From positions 71,340,330 through 71,404,329 of the forward strand of contig JAZBQD010000015.1 of the NCBI GenBank assembly GCA_036583965.1: a stretch of 64,000 bases of DNA, in the 5' to 3' direction. The notes under the pieces are model-generated. The model saw only the letters and a program-made list of their open reading frames with translations, was not told where the DNA came from and searched no databases. Positions 11,071 to 22,840 of this stretch are shown piece by piece (positions within the stretch are counted from its first letter, which is position 1; each line of letters starts with the position of its first letter). This DNA is from Prunella strophiata (taxonomy: Eukaryota > Chordata > Aves > Passeriformes > Prunellidae). The translations under genes were made by a program, and so were the position numbers.

Positions 11071-13409
11071 CTAAGGAACAAAAAATATTCAGTAGTGAAT
11101 ACCAAAGCATGCCATGCTGAAAATGTCAGAAGACAGCAGTATCATCAGCGATTGAATTTTTTAATCATTACAGTAATAGGATGAACATGCTCATTACTGT
11201 TTGATCTAAACTGAAGCATTAGTCACTAAGCCCATTGGGTTGTAACATAAACAAGTTTCTTGTTAGAGTTTCTTATGTTATGAAGTCTTCAGCAGGGACC
11301 TGGTACATGCTAGGATTTCCATGCCCTACAGGGAGTAGTACAACAAAAATAAAGTTATGAGCAAGCAGCAAGGCAACCATCACAAACTATTTACATAGCG
11401 ATGAAGCCAGTCCTTCCACTCTTCATCCTGTGTATTTCCTGTCAGGAATGCATAGCTTTCTTGAGTAGACAGTAAAGGCTTAATACAAGACTCAGCATTT
11501 TGAAAGAAAAAACCAACAGCTACTGTGTAGAAAAATATAATTACACATAGTTTAAGCATTATATTTTCATCTAGGGACTTAAAATATTGCATAGTTGAAA
11601 TTTTCAGTGTCAATAAATCCTTTTTCTAAACAGCTTTAGCCTCAGATGTTACACACTTTTGAAGAAGGATACTTAGGAAAGATGCCAAAAAAAAAAAGTA
11701 CCAGCACAAGTCAGAGTATAAAATTGTATTTCTTTAATATTAAATAAAGGATGCATTAAAACCCTGAAATAGGAAAAAAAGAAAACTGAACATAAAAAAC
11801 CAAATTCTTAAAGTTGAGCCAAATCTTTTATCAAGAAGGTAAGAGTAGGGTATGGTTAATTTTTTTCAAACTATTGCTTAAATGAAAATAAACAAGTAAT
11901 TCACAAAGGTCAAAAAGTACCAGCAGACTCTAACACACCTTTTTAGCTCCTTGGAATCAAGTTAATTATTTTCTGCCATCAAGCTTAGGTTAACCAACTG
12001 AGTGAACAGACCTGAATAACTCCTTTGAATATTCACAGAGCATCTACAAATTATTCAAGAACATGGAAAGAATTTAGATAAAACTTTACCCAAGCTCTCT
12101 ACAGATAAATCATGTGTATTACCATAGAAACTTTGCTAGAAAAGAAACAAGGATCTTCAAACTTGACTGTGTCAAAAATACAAAGAGAAATAGTAAAAAG
12201 CAGATTACTGAGCTGTCCCTGGACAAGTGGGACTTGCAGATTTATGGCAGTAAAGGGACAGCTTTAGGAAAGCCAACAAACAACTTGGCTGCCAGAAAAA
12301 TTGGACAGAATTCTAGAGGCCAATATATTCTGGATTTGCAGACTTTAAAATTAAGAATCTCCCACGTAGAATCACCAGGACTAGAATGAAGTTACCAGGA
12401 AATTTCATTTTTGCAGATCAGTTCAAGACAAGCTTTATTATCTCTGGGCACACATCTATACCAGCATTCTACCTTTTCTTTTTTAAATAAACCACACCCA
12501 TAAGTGTCCTTTTTTCCCTTACATATTGTGGCCTCACATATAGGACTTCTAATTTGAAATAAGTTTACTAGGAAAAAACGAATGAATAAGTGAGACTGTA
12601 AGGCAAAGTACAGTGCAAATATATAACAGGAGGAAAGGTCATAATCTAATTTTCAATTCACAAACTGTTTTCTTTTGATTAGACTAAATAAAAAAAAAAA
12701 AAATTAAAAATCAGGGATTAAATATTAAAGAAACATACATTTCAGAACTCCAGAAACACAAATACAATGCCCTTACCAGTATATCCTCAAAGGCTTTAAC
12801 TGTAAATATTTCATGCTGATAAAATGTAAAGAAACACAGAGAACATGAAATACGTAAAGATGTAGATATATTCACTGATGAAAACATCTCCAGATACAAG
12901 ACTGTGAGGGATGGTATGGTTTATAAGCCGTAGTAGACTTGCAAGCTCTGTAGCACAGGCAAGACACTTCAGTGTTTCTGCATCTGCTGTAGTACATACA
13001 AACAGCATCGCTTTCCATTCCTCATGCTATTGAAAAATTAAATTCCCCCTCTTACATTTATCAAAGCTATTATTTTAGGAGGACCTGAAAACCCACAGCC
13101 TTGGTGTACCACCATTTCCACCTGCAAGCACTTGAGAATTTACTGGAAGACCAAACAAGAATTAATTTTCAGATACTTAAATCTACAGCCAGTAAAAATA
13201 TAAACATATTGCTGTGTGGCACCATCACTTTCAACACACTCTCCTGAGTCTTCCTCCTTAGAGGTCTTCCCCACCTCTGGAGGGAAAATAAAAGGTTTCT
13301 GAACCATCATCTCAAAAAGAAAAGTAATAAAAAAGAAGAAAGTAACCCGCAACTGCACTTTAAATGAGCTTGCACTCTGCCTGCAAATAAAATGAAAGTC
13401 TCCCGACCA

Positions 13410-13420
13410 TGCTGAGTCAC
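13410..13420. promoter_or_regulatory. Candidate antioxidant response / Maf recognition element
   Basis: The plus strand reads TGCTGAGTCAC. Its reverse complement GTGACTCAGCA fits the ARE core TGACnnnGC and the NF-E2/NRF2 consensus. It lies about 85 bases inside the intron that follows the putative noncoding exon of CMBL copy A. A short motif can occur by chance; location beside a promoter of a xenobiotic-ester hydrolase makes it worth listing. Confidence 0.35.
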
Positions 13421-13504
13421 ACCTCGCAAGCGCTTGTTCTACGTTTCTGGGGGAAAAAAACCCCATGAGTTTAAAAAAAAAACCCCAAACAAACCCACCC
13501 ATAC

Positions 13505-13600
13505 CTGTGGCGCTGCAGGCGTGCGGGCAGCAGGAGCAGGATGCAGGAGCCCAGCGCGGCTGAACTGGATCCCCAAAGCGCTAATTCCAAAACGCAAGGG
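13505..13600 (-). promoter_or_regulatory. CMBL: Putative noncoding exon 1 and promoter of CMBL copy A
   Basis: A GC-rich stretch with several CpGs (13505-13620), unlike its AT-rich surroundings, ends on the minus strand in a consensus donor CACAG|GTATGG at 13505. It would join the acceptor at 11071 before the first coding exon. About 30 bases upstream of a plausible start site there is a TATA-like CTTTTAAAGG (13630-13621). A GGGCGGGG GC box lies at 13718-13725. No transcript evidence is available; the start site is approximate. Confidence 0.5.
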
Positions 13601-13848
13601 GAGAGCGCCAGGCTCAGGTTCCTTTAAAAGAGTTACATAAGCCCCTGCCTTTATCTTGGTGCCTGGCCGGGTGACGAAGGCCACTCTTTTTAAAGCTGGG
13701 AATTTCACTGCTACCGTGGGCGGGGTGTGTTGCCATAGCTGAGTACCAAGCCTGCTTTTGAATTTACACGAAATAGGTATTCACCCCCGGAGGGCTTTTT
13801 CTTTCCGTTTGGAAAACATGTTGATTTAGCTGAACAATCCACGTAGGG

Positions 13849-13900
13849 AAAAAAAAAAAAAAAAACCAAACTTTTTTTCTTCTTTTTTTTTTTTTTTTTT
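13849..13900. repeat. Opposed A-tract and T-tract
   Basis: A run of 17 A (13849-13865) is followed after a short T-rich spacer by a run of 18 T (13883-13900), upstream of the CMBL copy A promoter. The two could pair as an A/T stem. Confidence 0.85.
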
Positions 13901-16900
13901 AAGGGTGTTCCTTTGGTTTCAAAGGTTGGAGTCGAACAACTTTTAAACACTACATCGACATAATTAATTCCTGAGACTATTTATCCATGGGTAAAAGACC
14001 TATTTAAAGTCATCAGCCGGGTGAGGTAGTGAAGTAGAAATGTCATTTCAAAGCTCTATACTAGACAAAGCTTATACACTACAGGAAAAATATTTTCTCT
14101 TCAGAATGAAAATAAGTAGCATGTGAGAAAGTAATGGCTTTCTAGATTGCTGTACCTCCATGCTATTCAATAAGTGTTTAAAATGCAGACATTTTTATTC
14201 TATCGCAGGATATATTACACTTTTTTTTTTCTTTTTCATTTTTAGTCTCAGGCTGGCCCTTTTATCCTTCCCATTCTCCTGATTTTCTTTTATGGGATTA
14301 TTAGGATTATTTTTTAAATACCTTTAGCTTAATTATATTAGCAATCCAAAATTCCCTGTTTCCTTCAGAGATGCATCTATGAAGTAGACTAAATGTGTGC
14401 TAGTCTAACACACTTTCGTCTTAGTTTAGTCCTCATATATAAGGTGTTTGCTCATATTCTAAGAAACTTCATTAGTGCTCTTTATTTGCAATCCCTAAAA
14501 TAAAGTTAAACAAATTTTTAAAAATGCCCATCCAAGAATTCCAGAGCAAATTCATAAGGTTCAAAACCTAACCCTTTTATTTTATGTTTTTTGGCTCTTC
14601 CCACTTGTGTGCCACAAATTATAGCACACAAGGACATTAGGTATTTCATATCAACTTTAGAGAACAGCAGTCAAATAAATGAGAGAACAATTGTGAGTTT
14701 TCATCATTCCCAGAAAACAAAAATGGCAGCAATGCTTGCAGAACCTTCTCTCCACTGGAGCTGTTTAACCAAGATTTCCACTTTCTTAGTCATGTGGAAA
14801 TAATTCTTTAGATGTAAGACTATTCCACTTTGCCTTAGTAGTAAGGTTAAACTGTGTAAACCAAACTGCTTTTGATTTCCTGTTGTTTCATGTTCCTTGA
14901 TAGGCAATCCATGCTGATTTTTCACTTAGAAGTCAAAACTTAATTTAATGCATCCTTGATCTCTGTACATGCATTCGGCTGCACTTCACAGTGTAAACAC
15001 TCGCCTCTTTCAGATCTCACATTTCCAGCTCCTACTCAGAGACTTACAGTTTTATCATGAATATTTGGCTATACTTGTAGGAACTATAATAATATATATT
15101 GTACATATATAAAAAATACACATATATAAAATACACATTTATAACATAACTATGATAATATGGTTCAGTAGCTATCTACCCTTTCATTTCATTAAAATAC
15201 TGCATGTCAGTTTGTTTTTTATCTTTTTGCTTAGTCACAGAGTTAGTGTTGCAGTTCACATGCCGTTCCAGAATTTATGAATGACTGCTGTTCTCTAAAT
15301 AGATGTCCTGATCGTCCTCTCCCACATTAACAACCTTCTAACACTAACGGAACACCACTACTGTGGAGTTATCCGTGTTTGACACTGGGGCAATTAAGGC
15401 ACAATGTATTTCCGGACTTCTGCATTCTTCTCCTGGAAAATGTGTGTTATGACAGCTGCATCACCCAGGAAACAGCTGCATTTCTATATTACATATAGGT
15501 GGTGTCACATGGAAATCAGCAGTTAATCAGCAGTTTCAGGCCAGAATTCTCTGAAGACCTCCCCACGAGAAAGATGGAGGGCCATTAGCAGCATGTAAAA
15601 TAGGAACACCTTAACAACACCATTAAGAGAAATACAGGTCATTAGTATTGTTGACTATTTTTACATGAGAGACACCACAATAAATATTTCTCTGACAGTA
15701 TATTTAATTTGAGAGACTGTCATTAGTAAAATTAAGACTTCCCTAAATAACATTTTTCTCCCTATTTAAATAATATGCAGTCTTTATCTGTAGCACTGAA
15801 AAGGTGAAAAGGGACATACACTCATGTTTGGTTTTCTTACAGCTTTAGAAGTACCAGCACTTGATGAAGATATGAGGCAGCTGGGTTCAAACTAATGATC
15901 ATGAGCCTTTCTCCCTCTTTAATTATGAGGCATAATTAAACCATGGTAATCACTGTCACAAGGCGAGCTAGAGCTCAGCAGTTCAAGCAAGTTCCAAAAG
16001 GGTCTGGCAAATCCACTCTCCACCAGTGGCCATTTGACACAGTTGCAGGAGTGGCACTAGACATTTCTAGCTCCAAAATCCCCTGAAGCACAGGTTGCCA
16101 GGATGTTTTGCAAGAGGGGATATTCCTTACTGCTGGCCACAAATGGAGGATGGGTGCTGACAAGGATGCAGTCTTGAGCTGATAAGACATGGAGAAGTTT
16201 GTCATATCACTAACAGAAAAACTAAGGAACAAGATACATCATGCAAAAAACATGGATTGTTGTTAAAATGTGAGATTTCTTCTTCAGGCAGCAGCCATGG
16301 TTGTAAGCCTCACATTAAAATGTCCTGTCTGCACATTGCATTGCACACTTCAATTACTAAACTGACCAGTTTAGGAATCTGTGGTGTTTCACTGAGCCAC
16401 AGGGAATCCAAGAAAGTAGAACCCTCTCTGAATAACCTTAGCCACAGATTTTGAAAGATGTGTGCTCCCTAATGTCACCTGCTAAACACACATCTGCCAC
16501 TAGGCTACAAATCCAAAAAATCTTCATCTCTTTAAATGAGCTACACCAAACAATGTGTTTGTGTTCCTAAATTTTGGGCTTGTGATTTATTTAGAACATA
16601 GATGAACAAGGGCCATAATACACTGATTAATTTACCATTAGTCTAACTTCAAACATCAATATGAATCTCAAGGAACTGGAGAGTATTTCAAAGCAGGTTA
16701 AAGCATTACATACACTTTTGCACTCAGATCCTAGAAAATTTGTTAAAAGGATGCCTTCCAATTGCAAAGACATGGGTATAACAAAGGTATTTCCTATATG
16801 TGAAATATATGACAGTGCCACATACATTATAACTGAACTAAAAGCCTCTAATAGATACATATGGATGCACTTTGTCACATCCTACATGGTTTAGGGGGTC

Positions 16901-17240
16901 CTAGGACCAACAGAAAAAATGTCATACAGCAAAGGATCGGTCCCTGAGTAGAGTACTGCAAAACAGCATTGGAATTTTGATAAAACTTTTTTACTTGGGT
17001 TAGTAACCATACTTTTACAAAAGAGACTTAAAATATCGATAGATGGATAGATTTCATTCTTTACCAAGGTTACATTAGCTCTTCTAAGTCTAGTTCCATT
17101 TTTCTGCCTTTTTTTTGGTTTGTTTTTTTTTTTTTTTTTTTTGCTCTTCAAGCACTATTAGGAGGCTGAGTTTTAACTCACAATTTAGGATGGAAATTAA
17201 AACATGCAGAAATCAAAGATGATGGAAGCTATTAGAATAT
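13901..17240. other. Spacer between CMBL copies A and B, no gene recognised
   Basis: AT-rich with short simple tracts: an AT/ATAC-rich stretch at about 15090-15140 and a poly-T run at 17118-17142. The last coding exon of copy B should lie here, but no trace of GQTHGF or the surrounding exon is visible on the minus strand, so it is deleted or decayed beyond recognition. Confidence 0.55.
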
Positions 17241-17332
17241 TTGAGGAAGGGGAATTAAGTCATCTTTTTCAGCAAAAATTAAAACTTTAGGGTTCATAAG
17301 ATTGGATATGTCATCAGAATCTTTGATTAGTC
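17241..17332 (-). pseudogene. CMBL: CMBL copy B, exon 4 relic
   Basis: The 92-nt exon is uninterrupted with a TTTTCTAG acceptor, but the donor dinucleotide is AT. The triad Asp (AEKD) is present. The segment KDSDDISNLMNP resembles the human KDSEDIYNLKNP far more than copies A and C do. Confidence 0.85.
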
Positions 17333-17704
17333 CTAGAAAACATGAAAACAAAATCTTCAATTGATATTTTAGGGGAAATCCAGACTCAGAGCATTCTGCT
17401 TCTACAGTGAGAATTTTTCCTATCTCACACAATATGTAGTCATGCATACTAGCTTTATTTTGAAGCTACTGGTATCATGGCTCCTCAAAAGATACATTTC
17501 TAGAATAAAACTCTGTTTAAGCCAGATTCTGACTATAGACTGAATATCTGAATTAAGACTTCAAGGATATCTTCTGTGCATATGAGCTTGAATTCTTTCA
17601 AATTGACTGAGAAAACCAATGCTTTAGTAAGCAGTCCAAAATGTACATTTTGAGAACATCAGGAAAGGGCAGCTCAGCTATCCCAGCTTCTGGAGCAGAG
17701 CACA

Positions 17705-17748
17705 AAAGGAAAGCTGGTGTTAAAATAAAGGAAAGCTGGAGTTAAAAT
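17705..17748. repeat. 22-bp tandem duplication
   Basis: Two adjacent 22-base units starting AAAGGAAAGCTGG differ at one position (GTGTT against GAGTT). Confidence 0.9.
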
Positions 17749-18125
17749 AACTGCAATCTAACTTTACAGAGCAGCTACAACAAAAATAACACTCTCTGCT
17801 CCTGGGTGAAGCTCTGGCTCTGCAGAATGCAGAGCAGTAGTAAACAGGAAAAAGGAAGCTAAATTGGGAAAGTGACCCAAGGACTCCATGTATGTCTGTC
17901 CAGATCCAAGTTAAGGACATGTCTGCTATGACCCTCTTCCAAAACTAGGAATGAATATCCTCACCACCCTCTTCTTTGCACAGTATCCTTCCAACTCTGC
18001 TAAAAATATCTCTCTTCATCAGGTGATAGCCTCATTTGAAAAAAGGATGCTGCATCAAGTGTTTGGGCTGCACAATACGCTTATGCATGTGTACCTGCTT
18101 GTAGGACATTCTTGGATTTGCCTCC

Positions 18126-18268
18126 CATAGAGAGGTGCACCGGCCTTTAATTCCAAGTGTGTGATCATCAGGTGACCTACATCAACACCACCCACTCAGA
18201 AACCAATGACCCCTAATTTCTTTGCACCACACTGCTCCCTTAGGTATTTCAGGACAGCATCAGCTTCT
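18126..18268 (-). pseudogene. CMBL: CMBL copy B, exon 3 relic with stop at the nucleophile
   Basis: It reads EADAVLKYLREQCGAKKLGV then IGF, then TGA in place of the Cys codon, then VGG and on to GAPLYG. The length (143 nt) is normal. The donor site reads GGAGGC instead of GTAAGY. Confidence 0.88.
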
Positions 18269-19860
18269 CTGGAACATGTAAGGAAATGCAAATCGAGCAA
18301 CCATCATAAAACCAGTATCTGAAAATATGAAAATATAGGGGTGCATATATGACTGTACTTTAAGTCATAGTATTTCAGTAATGTTAGAGGTTGCTAATCT
18401 GATTTCATAGAAAGAGAAAAAAGATATCTCATGGGATTTAATAATAAAGCAACATACAATAACCTGAAAGGATGATGGAAGGATTGTTACACCTCTAAGA
18501 GTTAAAAAAGTTACCTTTTGGAGAAGCGACCAATTTTGCTTGAAATTTGATGAACAAGTAGTAAAACCTCCTAAATACATTATAGCATGAAAAGGACATA
18601 CTGAGTTTCATGGATTTTTTCAGTAAAACTGGTAATGTTTCAGAATTACATGTAGCCTGAAATACATCTTGCCAAGAGTACAGGGCTGTACTCATGAAAA
18701 CACCCATTTACCCCTGTAGCATGTGTCACCATGCAGAGACAGTAAAGAGAAAGTATTGGTGGGAGGTGGGTGGAAGTTCAGGCTTTTATATCACCTCCAA
18801 TCCCAGTTCCTCATCCCCTTGGGCACCAGTGAAATTCCCCAATAAACCAGCCTTGCAAACACAACGTTATCTGCCAGCACACAAACATACTCAACAAGCA
18901 AATTAAGTGCCAAGAAATTCTTTCCTGAGTGGAGCTGACACTTGAAACGTGTGAATTGCCCTGTAAGAAATGCCAGGCAGCACCCAACCCTGCCTTCCCA
19001 TTGCAGCAGACAGGGGGCAGATTCCAAGCTAAAAAGTTTCCAAGACAACTGACACCTGTGAGACAGAATCACTCTGGAAATGGTCCAGTTATGTCTCCCA
19101 TAACCTTCTCACCAAATACCCAAGCTCAGCAACGTTCGATGCAGCTACTCCCAATAATCCAAGATATTTGCTCTCCCAGGAAAGTTAATTACTTTGGCCT
19201 CTAATTAGTCTGACCCCTTCTCAGGGTCGTCTTGCCAGCAGCTTCCCTCTCTGCTGTTATTAAGGCAGCAGAGCCTGGCTAGTGACAGGTCTTAGCTGAT
19301 AAATGTGTGGGCAGTGCTGCACACAGGAGGGGAAGATGTGATACTCCTCCTGGCTCCCAGCACCATGTTCCCTAGGGAGCCACTGGCCCTCACTCTGCCT
19401 GATTATGCAGCCAGCACTGGGAAAGTTCTCTGGCACAATCAATAACTCCTATCTTCATTCCACAGAATGCCTTAAAGGATCAGTCTGTTAGACTCAGTGG
19501 GACATCAGGTCAGAGTTATGGTTTCTCATGATTTGAGTCACTGAGCGCTTTTAACCTGGGCTTTTTGAAGCAGAGGAACCAATTTTTGTCAAGCAGCAGA
19601 TGACAAAAATTCTTCACCAAGCCACTACTAAGAAAGATGTCCTTGAATTCTCTTCAAGGCAAACTCATTGATTCCATCTACTTCTAGGAAGCCATTTCAA
19701 AAGGTCACTTTTGCTAATGTAGCTAAAATAGCTGCATCCAATCTCAAACAAAACAGAAACAAAAGAAACCCCAAACAAAAACAAACCAAACAAAAAAAGT
19801 GGGAAAAGGAAGTTCCTGACAGCAGCAGGCAATGTGATATCCAGCTGCCTGACATTTTAC

Positions 19861-19967
19861 TTGTGTATTTTCCTGCCATCTCAAGTTTTCAGCCAATCCT
19901 CAAATTCAGACCACTCATTAGAAAGCTTTGAAACTTCTCTTCCTCAAAAAAGTCTGGGCAGCTGGCT
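19861..19967 (-). pseudogene. CMBL: CMBL copy B, exon 2 relic
   Basis: After a good TGTGTGCAG acceptor it reads A-S-C-P-D-F-F-E-E-E, then loses frame by one base around the SNEW motif. In the restored frame SNEWSEFEDWLKT runs into TGA. The donor AA|GTAAAA is still plausible. Confidence 0.85.
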
Positions 19968-22625
19968 CTGCACACACAGACACAAAGATCAAAATTGAAT
20001 TAATTAATCACACACTGAGATTTTTTTTTTGGGCCTTCATTGCATGGAAGATTTCTATCCAGACATAATTTTGATCTCTTTTTTTTTTCTGAGAATGTAA
20101 TGTTTTTAAGTAACATTGTTACCTATTCCACAGAAATACCTATGAGCATTAGAAAACATTTAAATATACCTATAAATGCTTTTTTCAATTACTAAACCAC
20201 AAAATACATTCTGTGATACAAATCCAAAAAATATTAATACTCTTACCCATAGTATTTCACCTGTTTTTCCTGGGTTTGAGTACATTGAGTAATTTGAAAC
20301 CATAGACAGTAAAACAGCACATGATCTCATAAAAGATGATAAAACTCTATCCAGATTACAAAAAATTTACATTTTGCATGCAACAGATAGCATTTAACCT
20401 AACTCCATCATTGATGGGTTCCACATAAACCAAGACAATTATATAAAATAGTTGTTTACTACAGAGCACATGGTGAGGCTTACTTATGAGCTAGAAAAAA
20501 ACCAAAACAACAGACGCCTGATGGGCTGACGTCAGCAAAGAAAAAGTGAAGGGAAACTGTGGGAAGAAGGGGAGTAGTGTTTTACTCATCTGGTGACTGG
20601 AAAAAGGGAAGTGCAGTAAGAATCCACTCAGTACTGAGCTCCTGCATCACGGGATGCAAACCCTGGCTCAGGATGACCTTGGCTGAAATGTAGTCACAGC
20701 TTGCTGCATGACCAGCAGCAGTTGTGACTCACTAGTGGAGGACAGAGTTTCCTCTTGTAGAAGGGACTCTGGAGGCTGCCATCACTAGGTCACCACCAGG
20801 TGTTGCTGTGTGTTCTCCCAAGCCCATCCCAGCTGGAAGCAATAGGATCCCTGGGAAACAGCAATCATCTTTCCCTTATTAAAATGTCTTTGGCTCTCTC
20901 CGTCCTCAGACACACTTCATGGATGTTATTGAACATGGTAAAATGATTGGATCAGTTTGCCCTAAATCAGACTGAAGTATGTTGCAAGCATTTATTTTTC
21001 TTCACCTTGTTTGATGATTTCTATAATTTCTATTAAAAAAAAAAATAAAAAGAGTGACACCCAGAGCATAAATGTATTTAGAAATCTATGGGCAAAACTG
21101 TGCAGTCTTTGGATAAGAATCTGTCAGAAAGACACAGTGCTTTGAAAGTGAACCTTCCCAAAGCCATGCAGAAGAACAGGTTTTCCCACTCAAACTGATC
21201 TAATAAGGCAATACTAGCCATCAGGCTTAATATGGTCTCTGAAATGGAGTTCCCATACCTCCTCATCCATGCTGCACTAGGAAAAATCTGTCTACTTTTC
21301 TCTCAGTAAGCATTGATGCACTGGTTCAGCAGCATCTTGGAAGATACATACAACTTAATTCAGACACTGCTGCCTGAAAACACTCAGTTCTCCTGAAGCC
21401 TTCTTCCCTTGACCACCCCATTCTTAAGCAGTTTGGGTGGAGAGAAAGAAGGTATCCCAAAAACAAGTATGGCAGAGCATGAATCATAGGGAAATTTTGC
21501 AAGGTAGTATAGAAAAATGCCAATTGATCAGACACTGGGCACTTTTGACAGAGCAGACTCTTGCTGTAACAAAGCAGCACATTGTCATAGCAGTGATTTG
21601 CCAGCATCCTGCACAGCATGAAGGCTGTGTGTGTATCCAGTCTCACATTGACAATGTTTGCATTTGGTCACAAGACAAACAGACTTCCAAACACTGGAGC
21701 AGAATAGGGGACATCAGGAAAGACAGTAACAGGGAGCAGACACCAGACCCTTGCATTGTTCCAGTGTATCAGAAAACCCCAATGCTTGCAAAGGTAGAGT
21801 TTTTTTCTCCAGAGACTGTTTCTCCTCCTTTCAGTTCCACAGACAGATCTCAGCCACACCACACCTGTCTGCTGACATCTGGCTTCCCTCATGCTCCATA
21901 TGCTCAGGGCATTAAAGGCACTCTCTCTCCAAACTAGATTTCTACAGAATTGTGTGGAGGTTTGCCTTTTGGTACTGCATGCCTGCTCAAACCCCATATG
22001 TTTGTCTATAATGTATAAAGCAAATGGAGTACATTGTGCCATATCCAGTTGTTGCAAGATTTTTCTGCATTTTGGAATTTAATTGTTGCAGGACATGAAT
22101 TGAAAACGAATGTGAAAGCTTTGAAGGGGGTAGGAGATTGTATGTAATATCCATGTGTGCATATGAACCATTCATATGCACATATTCAGTATCATATTCA
22201 AAATGTATGACATTCATTCATATTTCTGCTGAAGGAAATTTTTAAAAATCCCATTATAACTCAGATTGAATGATTTTATTTTAAAAAGGCTTACAAAACA
22301 GAATACATACTTGTGTTTCAGAACACGCTATTTTTAAAAGCCATCTCGCTTTGCTGGGAAAATAAGCAAAACCACTTTTTACTGCCTAGTGTTTTCCATA
22401 TTCTACACATTCTACACTGTGCAGTCACTTCTTCTGTAATCAGCAAAGAATGAAGGAAGCATGCTATACTCTGCCACACTACATAGCAATAGTTCCTCTT
22501 TGGGTCTTATGGAAAGATATTGCTCAAACTGGCCTGGTAATTGTTTCCTTTCACATATAACAGTTCTAATGTAAGGCCAGAAATCATAAAGAGTGGGATT
22601 TCTTGGAAAATAAAAGATTTCTTAC

Positions 22626-22840
22626 ATGCATCCATTAGTTGTTAGCATATCAGCCATGTATCTGGTGTTTGGGAGGTGCCGTCCAAAGATATCATGAATC
22701 ACAATCACAGATTTGCCTGTGCTGGCAGGTGGTTTGCAAATGTTCACCTTGATGTGCTCAACTTGTACTTCCTGCCCCACAACCCTCATAGTCAAATCTG
22801 CCTCCAGTATCACACGGGCAGGGCCTCGTTCATCAGCCAT
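22626..22840 (-). pseudogene. CMBL: CMBL copy B, exon 1 relic
   Basis: It starts MADERG, is frame-scrambled to about residue 21, then reads GQEVQVEHIKVNICKPPAST and [20 protein letters not shown], ending at a good AT|GTAAG donor. The TTTCCTGCAG acceptor upstream is intact. The start codon is kept. Confidence 0.85.

Larger units (their letters stand above)
6327..13600 (-). pseudogene. CMBL: CMBL copy A: carboxymethylenebutenolidase homologue with a one-base frameshift in exon 3
   Basis: This is a cytosolic dienelactone-hydrolase-family alpha/beta hydrolase; human CMBL hydrolyses esters and lactones such as olmesartan medoxomil. Coding exons on the minus strand are 11062-10848, 10057-9950, 8875-8732, 7581-7490 and 6506-6327, all with GT/AG introns. 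A probable noncoding first exon ends at 13505. Conserved landmarks are HDIFGWQLP in exon 1, [11 protein letters not shown] in exon 2, GFCWGG with the nucleophilic Cys in exon 3, FGEKD with the triad Asp in exon 4, and [13 protein letters not shown] with the triad His in exon 5. Ignoring one extra base, the product would be 245 residues, the human length. Exon 3 is 144 nt where 143 is needed. The extra base (plus position 8839 or 8840) lies upstream of the Cys codon and leads to a stop early in exon 4. It is either a recent pseudogene or a one-base assembly error. A putative poly(A) signal lies at 6307-6312. Confidence 0.75.
17241..22840 (-). pseudogene. CMBL: CMBL copy B: decayed CMBL pseudogene
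   Basis: Four exon relics on the minus strand match CMBL: 22840-22626, 19967-19861, 18268-18126 and 17332-17241. Lesions are many. Exon 1 has a one-base deletion after codon 4 and a one-base gain before QEVQVEH, so its 215-base length and end frame are kept but about 16 residues are scrambled. Exon 2 is 107 rather than 108 nt and ends with an in-frame TGA where the others have Arg or His. Exon 3 has TGA (18198-18196) exactly at the catalytic Cys codon, and its donor GT has become GG. Exon 4 reads GLIKDSDDISNLMNPKVLIF and then AEKDDLIPLPQ, closest of the three copies to human, but its donor is lost. No fifth exon is found. Exon 4 suggests this was the most human-like copy before decay. Confidence 0.9.

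Noticed and set aside
15975..16454. Search for the missing last exon of CMBL copy B among frames in the A-B spacer
   Set aside because: None of the translations contains a GQTHGF-like motif or the WLNKY-type C-terminus.
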